The translations under genes and the position numbers were made by a program. The notes under the pieces are model-generated. The model saw only the letters and a list, made by a program, of their open reading frames with translations. It did not search any database and was not told the origin of the DNA. A DNA stretch of 64,000 nucleotides from CAZWLY01 sp964634465 (GTDB lineage: Bacteria > Desulfobacterota > Desulfarculia > G963662305). The stretch is taken from positions 255,405 to 319,404 of the forward strand of contig CAZWLY010000003.1 in the NCBI GenBank assembly GCA_964634465.1, in the 5' to 3' direction. This document shows, in pieces, positions 41,809 to 49,385 of this stretch (within the stretch, counting starts at the first letter, position 1; each line of letters opens with the position of its first letter).

Positions 41809-43122
41809 CTAGGCGTTCCCGCCGTTCAGGAGCGCGGCCTGCTCCCGGGCCTTGGCCATGACCTCGGCCTGGTCCATGCTCTGGAGCCGGCGGTCGGCCA
41901 TGAGCACCTTGCCGTGGCACACGGTGTGGATCACGTCCGAGCCCCGGGCCGCGTAGACCAACTGGGAGTAGGGATTGTACAGGGGGGTGAGGTGGGGCTG
42001 GTTGGTGTCGATCACGATGACATCGGCCAGGGCGCCCTCGGCCAGATAGCCCAGGTCCTGGCGGCCGAAAGCCAGGCCGCCCAGGCGGGTGGCCAGGGCC
42101 ACCACCAGTTCGGCCGGGGCGGCGGTGGGGTCGGCGCTCATCACCTTGTGGACCTTGGCGCAGGTGTCCATCTCGCCCAGCAGGTCCAGGTCGTTGTTGC
42201 TGGCGCAGCCGTCGGTGCCCAGGCCCAGGCTCACCCCGGCCCCGGCCATCTCCGTGAGCGGCGCCACCCCGGAGGCCAGCTTCAGGTTGGACTCGGGACA
42301 CAGGGCCACCCGGGCCCCGGCCTCGGCCAGGCGGGCCACCTCCTCGGGGGTCAGGTCCACCCCGTGGTCGATCCACAGCCGCTGGTTCACAAGGCCCAGG
42401 CTATCCAGGTGGGCCAGGGGGCGCTTGCCGTAGCGCTCCATGACCTGGGCGGTCTCCTGGCTGGTTTCGGCCAGGTGGATGTTGAGGTCCGCGCCGGCCT
42501 CGGCCGCGAGGCGACCGGCCCGCTCCAACAGCGCGGGCGAGCAGGTGTAGAGGGCGTGGGGCATCACCGCGGCGGTGATACGGGGGTGGTCGGCATAGGT
42601 GGCGATCAGCTCCTCGGTGACCGCGAAGCCGTTTTCCAGCTCGCCGTAGGAGGGCGAGGGGAAGTCGTAGATCACCTCGCCCACCACCGCGCGCAGGCCG
42701 GCGGCATCCACCGCCCGGGCCGCTTCGCGCTCGAACAGGTACATGTCGCAGAAGCTGGTCACCCCATTCTTTATCATCTCGGCGCAGGCCAGCATGGTGC
42801 CCCAATACACCGCCTCGCCGCTCAGCTTGGTCTCGGCCGGAAAGATGTACTCGGTGAGCCACTTGTCCAGGGGCAGATCGTCGGCCAGGCCCCGCATCAG
42901 GGTCATGGCCGCGTGGGTGTGGCCGTTGATGAGCCCGGGCATTATCAGCCCGCCCCTGGCGTCCAGTTCCAGCCCCCCGGCCGGGCCCGGCGCGTTCTCG
43001 GCCTTCCTGGGCCCGCAGTAGGTGATGCGCGGGCCCTTTATGCAAAGCATGCCGTCCTCGATGACGGTGCCCGCCTCGTCCATGGTCAGGATGGTTCCGC
43101 CGCTGATGCAAAGCTCCTGCAT
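41809..43122 (-). CDS. Amidohydrolase, MTA/SAH deaminase-like, copy 2
   Basis: A 437-residue paralogue of copy 1 with the same metal ligands (NGHTHAAMTLMRGLADD, IHLAETSQET, IDHGVDLTPEE, CPESNLKLASG, GTDGCASNND). Differences around the second half of the barrel (ENGFAVTEELIATYADHPRI) suggest a different preferred nucleoside. ATG 43122 has GGGAGTG five bases upstream; the longer frame to 43170 lacks a site. A 12-base gap to copy 1 indicates an operon. Likely substrates are SAH, MTA, adenosine or 5'-deoxyadenosine, the latter being a radical-SAM by-product. Confidence 0.84.
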   Translation of the reverse strand: MQELCISGGTILTMDEAGTVIEDGMLCIKGPRITYCGPRKAENAPGPAGGLELDARGGLIMPGLINGHTHAAMTLMRGLADDLPLDKWLTEYIFPAETKLSGEAVYWGTMLACAEMIKNGVTSFCDMYLFEREAARAVDAAGLRAVVGEVIYDFPSPSYGELENGFAVTEELIATYADHPRITAAVMPHALYTCSPALLERAGRLAAEAGADLNIHLAETSQETAQVMERYGKRPLAHLDSLGLVNQRLWIDHGVDLTPEEVARLAEAGARVALCPESNLKLASGVAPLTEMAGAGVSLGLGTDGCASNNDLDLLGEMDTCAKVHKVMSADPTAAPAELVVALATRLGGLAFGRQDLGYLAEGALADVIVIDTNQPHLTPLYNPYSQLVYAARGSDVIHTVCHGKVLMADRRLQSMDQAEVMAKAREQAALLNGGNA

Positions 43123-43249
43123 GTTCACTCCCGCAACAGGGGACTGGAAGAGTGGTTTCTCCGGCGGCACCGCAAAACACCGCCGCCCCCAAGCCTACCA
43201 CTTTTCGGCGGGGGCGGCGCGTTCCAGGACTGTATTTCGGGGCCCGGTC

Positions 43250-44464
43250 CTACTCGCTGAAACGGACGCGCACCAACTGGACGCGGTCATATACGCTGAA
43301 GAAAGCGTCCACCACCTGGGGGTCGAAGTGGCGCCCGCGTTCCTCCCTTATGAGGTCCAGCACCTTGTCCTCGGGCCAAGGTTCTTTGTAAGCCCGGGGA
43401 CTGATCAAGGCGTCGTACACGTCGGCCAGGCCGGTGATGCGCGCCTCCAGGGGTATCTCCTCGCCCTTCTTGCCCGGCCCCGGCCCCTGCCACTGGCCGC
43501 CCAGGTCATCCAACCGGCCGGGATAGCCCTTGCCGTCCCAGCGCTCGTGGTGGTTGAGCGCGATGTCCCGGGCCATGGCGTCCAGCTCCGAGCGGATATG
43601 GGGAAAGAGCTTGGCCCCGGCCACGGTGTGGTACTGCATGGCCCGGAACTCGTCCTGGTCCAGGCGGCCGGGTTTCTTGAGGATGGTGTCGCTGATGGCC
43701 ACCTTGCCCACGTCGTGCAGCATGGCGGCCACCCGGATCAGGTCCTTGCGCTTCTTCACATCCGAGGCGGCCACGCCCCGGGCCCTGGCCCAACCCTCGT
43801 ATATCTCGGCCGCGTAGCCGCCCACCCGGTTGACGTGGACCCCGGTCTCGGTGGGGTCCCGCAGCTCGGCGATGCGGATCATGCGCAGGATCAGCTCGCG
43901 GGTGATCTGGGCCCGCTCCACGGCCATGGCCGCGTGATGGGCGTAGAACTCCACCCACAAGCGCTCGTTTTCGGTGAAAGGGCGCACCTCGCCCTGGCCG
44001 TCCAGGGCGTTGATGGTCTCCAGCACCCCCACCACGCCGCCCCGGCTGGTAATCAGGGGCACCACCAGCATGGACTTGGTGCGGTAGCCGCTGGTGCGGT
44101 CGAAGCTGCGGTTGAAGGAGTAGCTCTCCTCCGGGGGGATCTGGTACACGTCGTCGATGGCGAGGGTCTGGCCGGTGAGCGCCACGAAGCCGGCCAGCGA
44201 ATTTTTGTCCAGGGGAATCTCCTCGCCCACATAGTGGGTTATATGTTCCGAATCCGAGAACAAGCGGTCGTTCTTCACATAGCAGAACTGAAGGCGGTCG
44301 TCCTGCAAGAGGAAGACGCTTCCCGCCTCGGCCTGCACCAGCTCGCAGGCCTCGTTGAGGATTCGGTTCAAGAGTATGTCCAGGTCATGGGTGGTGTTCA
44401 GGTCGCCGGACAAGGCATTGAGCATCGCCAAGAGATCGGGGCTGACTTCCATGTTCGCCGGCAT
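43250..44464 (-). CDS. GAF-HD-GYP cyclic-di-GMP phosphodiesterase
   Basis: A 404-residue cytoplasmic sensor. A GAF domain fills residues about 15-170 (SVFLLQDDRLQFCYVKNDRL; MLVVPLITSRGGVVGVLETI). The HD-GYP domain follows with MLHDVGKVAI near 248 and NHHERWDGKGYPG near 310, so the catalytic residues are intact. Start ATG 44464 has GGGAG eight bases upstream; ATG 44452 is a possible alternative. It lies between the deaminase pair and the phosphorylase on the same strand but with gaps over 120 bases. A functional link to purines is speculative. Confidence 0.88.
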   Translation of the reverse strand: MPANMEVSPDLLAMLNALSGDLNTTHDLDILLNRILNEACELVQAEAGSVFLLQDDRLQFCYVKNDRLFSDSEHITHYVGEEIPLDKNSLAGFVALTGQTLAIDDVYQIPPEESYSFNRSFDRTSGYRTKSMLVVPLITSRGGVVGVLETINALDGQGEVRPFTENERLWVEFYAHHAAMAVERAQITRELILRMIRIAELRDPTETGVHVNRVGGYAAEIYEGWARARGVAASDVKKRKDLIRVAAMLHDVGKVAISDTILKKPGRLDQDEFRAMQYHTVAGAKLFPHIRSELDAMARDIALNHHERWDGKGYPGRLDDLGGQWQGPGPGKKGEEIPLEARITGLADVYDALISPRAYKEPWPEDKVLDLIREERGRHFDPQVVDAFFSVYDRVQLVRVRFSE

Positions 44465-44653
44465 TGTTTCCGCTCCCAATCCCAAGCGTCTCTCGGGCCC
44501 GGCACCCCCCCGGCATCCCGCCCAGCCCATGGAGTCAAGGACTCATTACCGCACACTCTCTTTCCCGCCAGGGCATACTGCCCCAGACGGGTTCAGTCTT
44601 TATATGATGCCCCGTTGACAGACAAAAATGCAAGCCATAGGCCTAATGCAGAC

Positions 44654-45478
44654 CTACATGGCCTCCACCACCGCGGCGATGAGCCGGCCCAAATCCTTGC
44701 CGGCCCGGGAAGCATTCCGGATCACCAACTCGATGGGCGCGGGCTCCATGGCCTCGGGGCGGTTCACGTTGCTGATGGCCGAAAAGGCCAGCACCCTGAG
44801 CCCGTGGTGGCGGGCGGCGATCACCTCCAGCACGGTGGACATGCCCACCGCGTCGGCACCGAATCCCCTGAGCATGCGGGTCTCGGCCGGGGTTTCCATG
44901 GAGGGGCCCTTGAGCCCCACGTACACCCCTTCGTACATCTCCACCCCCAGCTCGGCCGCGGCCCGGCGGGCCAGGTCCATCAGCCCGGGGTCGTACACCT
45001 GGCTCATGTCCGGGAAGCGCTCGCCCCACTCCTCCACGTTGTCGCCGACCAGGGGGTTGGCCCCGGTGAAGTTGATGTGGTCGGTTATCAGCATCACCCG
45101 ACCCGACTCCATGGCAGGGTCCAGGCCGCCGGCCGCGTTGGAGAAGATGAAGGCCTCCACCCCCAGGCAGGCCAGCACCCGCACCGGCAGGGTCACCTGC
45201 TGGGGGGAGTAGCCCTCGTACAAGTGGAAGCGCCCGGCCAAGGCCGCCACCGGCTTGCCCGCCAGCTCGCCCAGGATCAACTCGCCGGCGTGGCTCTGCA
45301 CGGTGGAGACCGGAAAGCCGGGGATCTCACCATAGGGCACCCGTTCCAGGGCCTTGATCTGGCTGGCCAATCCAGAGAGCCCCGTACCCAGGGTGATTCC
45401 CAGCCGGGGCTGGAACTGGGGGGGCATGCGTTTTTCCATCCAGGACACTGCTTGATTAACTAGTTGTAATTGCTCCAT
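44654..45478 (-). CDS. Purine nucleoside phosphorylase, type I (PNP)
   Basis: A 274-residue trimeric-type phosphorylase cleaving inosine or guanosine (or their 5'-analogues) to base and ribose 1-phosphate. It has ITLGTGLSGLASQI, the phosphate-binding SHAGELILG and GRFHLYEGYSPQQV, NAAGGLDP, then GPSMETPAETRMLRGFGADA and VGMSTVLEVIAARHHGLRVL, and SAISNVN with the base-binding Asn. Its position beside two MTA/SAH-deaminase-like genes suggests it handles inosine-type products. Promoter at 45529-45558. Cytosolic. Confidence 0.92.
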   Translation of the reverse strand: MEQLQLVNQAVSWMEKRMPPQFQPRLGITLGTGLSGLASQIKALERVPYGEIPGFPVSTVQSHAGELILGELAGKPVAALAGRFHLYEGYSPQQVTLPVRVLACLGVEAFIFSNAAGGLDPAMESGRVMLITDHINFTGANPLVGDNVEEWGERFPDMSQVYDPGLMDLARRAAAELGVEMYEGVYVGLKGPSMETPAETRMLRGFGADAVGMSTVLEVIAARHHGLRVLAFSAISNVNRPEAMEPAPIELVIRNASRAGKDLGRLIAAVVEAM

Positions 45479-45528
45479 AATTAAGCAACCTCCCAGACAA
45501 AAACTTCCACGGGGGGCTTCCCGCCGGA

Positions 45529-45558
45529 ACCCTAGCCAAACACCGGGCCGGGTGTCAA
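45529..45558 (-). promoter_or_regulatory. Possible promoter of the PNP gene
   Basis: On the minus strand TTGACA, 18 bases, TAGGGT. The -35 is perfect; the -10 keeps the three most conserved positions. Confidence 0.45.
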
Positions 45559-45634
45559 ATTTTTTTTGGGCCCCTAAGCCCTACCTTTTTCTAGTCATAC
45601 CACCGACGGAGGTCAATGGGGGAACAAGCCCTCC

Positions 45635-45663
45635 TTGACACAACCCCACCTCCACCTCATATT
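45635..45663 (+). promoter_or_regulatory. Promoter of the lytic transglycosylase gene
   Basis: TTGACA, a 17-base spacer and CATATT, about 100 bases before ATG 45766. It points away from the PNP promoter, so the gap holds divergent promoters. Confidence 0.55.
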
Positions 45664-45765
45664 TGGCAGCAAGCAAGGTGGCATTTTCCCCGGCCGGCCT
45701 GGCCCAAAGCGATACAAGGATTTTCCGGCTGCCGGGTGATGTGCTCCCAAAGGGAGCCAGGAGAC

Positions 45766-46395
45766 ATGTACTTGAAGATCATACGACGCGCGAGTTACCT
45801 GCTGGTGCCGGGCGTTTTTCTGTGCCTGGTGTCAGTGGCGGTGCTGAGCATACTATGCCTGGATGCGCCGGCCTATCGCCGCGCCGAATACAACCCGCCC
45901 TTTGGCCCCCTGCCGCTCAGCAGCCTGGAGGGCGCGGCCCGGCCCGAGGCCGAGCGCCGGGGTCCAACCGACCTGGAGACGCGCCAGCGGCGCTGGTGGC
46001 CGGTGGTGCGCAGGCTGGCCCGGCGCTACAACCTGGACCCCTGCCTGGTGATGGCGGTGATCCAGGTGGAGAGCGGCTTCGACCCCGAGGCGGTGAGCCA
46101 CAAGGGGGCGCAGGGGCTGATGCAGATATTGCCCGGCACTGCCGCCTCCCTGGGGCTCAAGGACCCCTTGGACCCCCAGTCCAACCTGCGGGCCGGCATT
46201 CGCTACCTGGCCCAGCTCAAAAAGGTCTTCAACAACGACCTGGTGCTCACCCTGGCCGCCTACAACGCCGGCCCCACCAAGGTGGCCGCCCTGGGCGCGG
46301 TTCCCGACCACCGCGAGACCCGCGGCTTCGTGGTCAAGGTGCTGGCCCAGGCAGATACCTTCCGCACCCGCTTCCAGGCCATAGCCCGCAACTAG
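45766..46395 (+). CDS. Membrane-anchored lytic transglycosylase (SLT domain)
   Basis: A 209-residue envelope enzyme that cuts peptidoglycan between MurNAc and GlcNAc. An N-terminal hydrophobic segment (about 10-30) acts as a signal anchor. The SLT fold follows, with the catalytic Glu in VIQVESGFDPEAVSHKGAQG (near residue 101), LMQILPGTA and LAAYNAGP. CCAGGAG before ATG 45766 fixes the start, with a promoter upstream. It is probably a cell-wall turnover enzyme of the MltC/MltE-like lineage, transcribed alone. Confidence 0.9.
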   Translation: MYLKIIRRASYLLVPGVFLCLVSVAVLSILCLDAPAYRRAEYNPPFGPLPLSSLEGAARPEAERRGPTDLETRQRRWWPVVRRLARRYNLDPCLVMAVIQVESGFDPEAVSHKGAQGLMQILPGTAASLGLKDPLDPQSNLRAGIRYLAQLKKVFNNDLVLTLAAYNAGPTKVAALGAVPDHRETRGFVVKVLAQADTFRTRFQAIARN

Positions 46396-46579
46396 CCCCC
46401 AGGCCCCAGGGGGCGGCGCTTTCTTGAAACACCCGGGATTTGAGGTGGTGGGATCGGCCCAGCCCCGGTGATGCGCCGGTGGGCGCTTGGAGTGGGCCAA
46501 ACAAAAGGAGCCCGGCAAACCCGCCGGCAGCGGGGCCTGGTACACCCCTCCTGCCTGACGCTTGCCGGGTCTGGCTCGG

Positions 46580-46674
46580 ACGCCCGCCCCCCGTCGCCCC
46601 CCGCCGGCTCCCGCGGGGTCCGGTTCGGACGCCCCCGTCACCCCCCGTCGCCCGCCGTCGCCCCCTAGCCACGG
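46580..46674. repeat. G-rich repeat locus 2
   Basis: On the minus strand GCGACGGC, GCGACGGGGGG, TGACGGGGG and related units with C-run interruptions, in the 300-base gap between the transglycosylase and bS22-like genes. The gap contains no other gene. A weak hairpin just after the transglycosylase stop (GCCCCC/GGGGGC at 46395-46414) is the only other structure seen. Confidence 0.6.
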
Positions 46675-46695
46675 GAGCGCCAGGGGCGCGTCAAA

Positions 46696-46788
46696 CTACT
46701 TCCTGCGCTGATGGCGCGTGCGCTTCAGCAACTTGCGGTGCTTGTGCTTGCGGATCTTCTTGCGCCGCTTCTTGATTACGCTGCCCAT
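46696..46788 (-). CDS. AURKAIP1/COX24-domain small basic protein (bS22-like)
   Basis: A 30-residue protein, MGSVIKKRRKKIRKHKHRKL followed by LKRTRHQRRK. This is the very short, Arg/Lys-rich AURKAIP1/COX24 type found in many bacteria, which as bS22 in mycobacteria sits at the ribosome near the decoding centre. AAAGGTGA six bases before ATG 46788 supports translation. Length filters normally miss it. It is separated by more than 150 bases from the cytochrome gene upstream. A ribosome role is known for relatives and inferred here. Confidence 0.85.
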   Translation of the reverse strand: MGSVIKKRRKKIRKHKHRKLLKRTRHQRRK

Positions 46789-46963
46789 GAAATCACCTTT
46801 CGTTCAGCCCTCACAAAGCCCCCTGGGGCCCGCAGAATAATTCGAAAATGGTTATATACCGGATGCGGCCGGCCGGGGCAAGGGTAAAGCAAGGGCAGCA
46901 GGCAGGGAGGGCCCCAGGAAAGGCCCGCCCGCAGACAGGGGGAGTGCCGCCGCCGGCCAGCGG

Positions 46964-47308
46964 CTACTCGATGCTCAACAGGTAGTCCACCAGGGCCTTG
47001 CGCTCGGCCGGGCTCAGCTTCTTGGTCTTCCTGATCTGGCTGGCCATGCTCCGGGCCTTGGCCGGGTTGAGCAGGGGCTCCGCCTCGCCGGCCAGGTAGG
47101 CCTCCAAGCGGTCGGCCTGGCCGGCATAGCCCTTGGCCACCTGCTTCAGCTCCAGGCCCACGCCCCGGCCCTCCACCTTGTGGCAGCCGCTGCAACGCAG
47201 GGACTGGAACACCTCCCGGCCGGAGGGCCCCTGGGAGCCGGCCAGGGCCACGGCCGCGGCGGCCAGGGCGGCCATCACTATCAGCAGGGCGCCTGTGAGT
47301 TTGCGCAT
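46964..47308 (-). CDS. Small periplasmic mono-haem cytochrome c
   Basis: A 114-residue protein with signal peptide MRKLTGALLIVMAALAAAAV (cleavage after ALA). One haem site, CSGCHK, lies near residues 38-43, and KARSM supplies the probable distal Met. The pattern GREVFQSLRCSGCH...G.G..L is that of class I cytochromes c. It would shuttle electrons in the periplasm. No partner oxidase or reductase is adjacent. The downstream neighbour is the bS22-like gene at a distance. Confidence 0.88.
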   Translation of the reverse strand: MRKLTGALLIVMAALAAAAVALAGSQGPSGREVFQSLRCSGCHKVEGRGVGLELKQVAKGYAGQADRLEAYLAGEAEPLLNPAKARSMASQIRKTKKLSPAERKALVDYLLSIE

Positions 47309-47412
47309 GGCAGGTCCTTTCTCCAGCGCCGGCGGCAGGGACCGCGGCGGTATGGGGTTCTGGACAATATTCTAGCGCAGCAGGAGGCCGGCCGCCCAGG
47401 CGGGAACAAGGC

Positions 47413-47841
47413 TCAGGGCAGGGCGGTGATGTGGGCCACCTCGGCCCCGGCCTGGCGCAGCCGGGCGTACAGGTCGCGGCAGGCCTTCAGCTCGGGGCCC
47501 TCCTGGCGGGGGATGAGCAGGATGACCAGCTCGTAGGGCGGCGGCTCCTGGGGATGCAGGAGGATGGCCACTCCGGCCTGGTTGAGGTTGTCGGGCCCGG
47601 TGGCTATGAGGACCGGCTCCTGGTCCTGGTCCGGGCCGCCGGCCAGGGCATGGGGGACAAAGGAATTCTGTTCGAAGGTCCACAGGCGCTGGTCCATTTC
47701 CTGGGCCTCGGCCTGGCTGGCGGCCACGATGAGCACCCGCCGGCCCTGGCGGTGGTGATGGGCGGCCAGGCGGGCGGCGGCGGTGAGGGCGTCGCTCCCG
47801 GCCTGGCCCAGGTTGATGAACTCCACCCGCTTGGGGGTCAT
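47413..47841 (-). CDS. holC: DNA polymerase III chi subunit (HolC)-like protein
   Basis: A 142-residue protein with the HolC pattern. KRVEFINLGQAGSDALTAAA is followed by RVLIVAASQAEAQEMDQRLW, TFEQNSFVPHAL (the LWTF...F.PH landmark) and a late ILLHPQE strand. Chi links the clamp loader to SSB during replication. Similarity to chi is in landmarks only, and the C-terminal half is divergent. A separate role in a Desulfobacterota-specific complex is possible. Single gene, cytosolic. Confidence 0.7.
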   Translation of the reverse strand: MTPKRVEFINLGQAGSDALTAAARLAAHHHRQGRRVLIVAASQAEAQEMDQRLWTFEQNSFVPHALAGGPDQDQEPVLIATGPDNLNQAGVAILLHPQEPPPYELVILLIPRQEGPELKACRDLYARLRQAGAEVAHITALP

Positions 47842-47944
47842 GCTGGCTGCTCCGCGACAAGGAACCGGCGCGGGCCGAAGGCCTGCCCGCGCCCCGATCT
47901 TAGCACAGGGCCGGCCGGGGTCAAACCGCGGCCCGCCGGCTGCT

Positions 47945-47974
47945 TTGCCCGGCCGGCCGGTTATCTGATAGGAT
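47945..47974 (+). promoter_or_regulatory. Possible promoter of the HDOD operon
   Basis: TTGCCC, 18 bases, TAGGAT, ten bases before the AAGGAGG site of the gene at 47996. This gives a very short leader. Confidence 0.4.
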
Positions 47975-47995
47975 TATGCTGCTAAGGAGGCCGCC

Positions 47996-48370
47996 ATGAT
48001 ACGGCTCACGGTGGACAAAGTGAAAACGGGCATGGTGCTGGCCCAGGACGTCACCCGGGACGACGGGGTGATCCTCATGGGCAAGGGCGGCACCATCAGC
48101 GAAGAGACCATCCGCCTGCTGGAGCGGCTGGAGATAGAGTCGGTGGTGGTGGAGGGCGACCAGTTCGCCTCGGACGAGGAGCGGCAGGCCTATCTCAAGA
48201 AGGCCGAGGAGGAGTTGGACCTGCGCTTTTCCCGGGTGGAGGACGACAAGGTGCTCATGGCCATCCGCGAGATGTTCCGCAAGCGCCTGCAAAAGGGCTG
48301 CGGCCCCCCGCCCAGGGCCCGCACCATGGTGGAGGCGGTGGGCGGCATCATGGGACGCGGGGGGGACTAG
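47996..48370 (+). CDS. Small protein resembling the N-terminal region of HD-GYP/HDOD proteins
   Basis: A 124-residue cytosolic protein. It starts MIRLTVDKVKTGMVLAQDVT and has RDDGVILMGKGGTISEETIR then LLERLEIESVVVEGDQF. This matches the beta-rich domain often found before HD-GYP or HDOD domains ('L..G..L..dV...dG..Ll..G..lt...i..L...gv..v.V'). A charged helical C-terminal part follows. AAGGAGG fixes the start. The HDOD gene begins three bases after its stop, so the two probably work together as split parts of one signalling protein. Confidence 0.75.
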   Translation: MIRLTVDKVKTGMVLAQDVTRDDGVILMGKGGTISEETIRLLERLEIESVVVEGDQFASDEERQAYLKKAEEELDLRFSRVEDDKVLMAIREMFRKRLQKGCGPPPRARTMVEAVGGIMGRGGD

Positions 48371-48373
48371 GCC

Positions 48374-49195
48374 ATGGTGCTCGAGGAAGCGGCGGCCAAA
48401 AAGCGGGTGCAACTCCTGAAGAACCTGCCCACTCTGCCCGGCATGATCGACAAGATCAGCCGGGCGGTGGAGTCAAAGCGCTTCTCCGCCGCGGACATCG
48501 GCAAGCTCATCAGCCGGGACCAGGTGCTCACCGCCAAGGTGCTGAAGCTGGCCAACAGCGCCTTCTTCGGCTTCTCGCGCAAGGTGGGTTCCCTGACCCA
48601 GGCCCTGGTGCTGTTGGGCTTCGACGTGGTGAAGGGCCTGATCCTCACCTCCAGCGTGTTCGACCTGATGAAGACCAAGGGCGAGGACCTGTGGCGCCAC
48701 TCCATGGGGGTGGCCACGGCCGCGGCCATCATCGCCACCCAGGTGGAGATGGAGGACGCGGAGGAGGCCTCCCTGGCCGGGCTGCTGCACGATCTGGGCA
48801 AGGTGGTGATCCGGGTGCACATGCCCGACGACTCGGCCTCCATCATGGAGCTGGTGGAGGTGGAGGGCCTGGCCCTACGGGACGCGGAGCGGGAGGTGCT
48901 GGGTTTCAACCACACCCAGGTGGGCCAGTGGCTGGCCGAGAGCTGGAAGCTGCCCGAGGAGCTGTCCGAACCGATCCGCTGGCACCACCGGCCCGAGGGC
49001 TCGCGCAAGGCGCCCCGCATGACCGCGGCGGTGCACCTGGCCGACTGCCTGGTGCGTGGCTTTGGCTACGGCGACGGCGGCGATCCCTGGGTGCCTCCCC
49101 TGGACCGCTTCGCCCTGAAGCAGTTGGGCCTCAACTCCCAGACGCTGGAGGCCATCGTGGACGAGCTTTGCGAAAAGCTGTCGGCCGCGGAGTGA
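48374..49195 (+). CDS. HDOD-domain signalling protein
   Basis: A 273-residue protein with an HDOD domain over about residues 12-215. Visible are NLPTLPGMIDKISRAVESKR, LANSAFFGFSRKVGSLTQAL and LLHDLGKVVIRVHM. The HD-like motif HDLGK is present, but the family as a whole usually lacks phosphodiesterase activity and acts as a signalling scaffold. The last 60 residues are a separate helical tail (AAVHLADCLVRGFGYGDGGD). Coupled to the small protein before it. It probably acts in the cytoplasm, in motility or stress control. Confidence 0.88.
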   Translation: MVLEEAAAKKRVQLLKNLPTLPGMIDKISRAVESKRFSAADIGKLISRDQVLTAKVLKLANSAFFGFSRKVGSLTQALVLLGFDVVKGLILTSSVFDLMKTKGEDLWRHSMGVATAAAIIATQVEMEDAEEASLAGLLHDLGKVVIRVHMPDDSASIMELVEVEGLALRDAEREVLGFNHTQVGQWLAESWKLPEELSEPIRWHHRPEGSRKAPRMTAAVHLADCLVRGFGYGDGGDPWVPPLDRFALKQLGLNSQTLEAIVDELCEKLSAAE

Positions 49196-49252
49196 CAAGG
49201 GGGGCATGGGAGTTAAACCTTCCTATTTACGATATATTCAGGCCGGCATCGC

Positions 49253-49281
49253 TTGACAGCCCCCAGGGGGGAACTTATATT
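49253..49281 (+). promoter_or_regulatory. Near-consensus sigma-70 promoter of the dnaJ-like gene
   Basis: TTGACA (49253-49258), exactly 17 bases, TATATT (49276-49281). The spacer contains CCCCC-A-GGGGG, a short inverted repeat that could be an operator. The leader to ATG 49386 is about 98 bases and includes a CCGCCGG/CCGGCGG stem close to the start codon. Confidence 0.78.
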
Positions 49282-49385
49282 GCGAACTAGGCGACCGGCC
49301 CCGGAAGGGGTAGGCTTGTCTTTGTAACCGATCGGGGCTACAACAAGATCACAACCGCCGGTCACTCCGGCGGGGCAAGGCGATA

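Noticed and set aside
42401..43201. Alternative minus-strand frame of 266 codons in the amidohydrolase region
   Set aside because: It is a frame-shifted reading of the second amidohydrolase gene, whose true frame has all metal-binding motifs.
46395..46695. Protein-coding frames in the gap after the lytic transglycosylase
   Set aside because: All frames here consist of repeat-derived Arg/Pro/Gly sequence and lack start signals.
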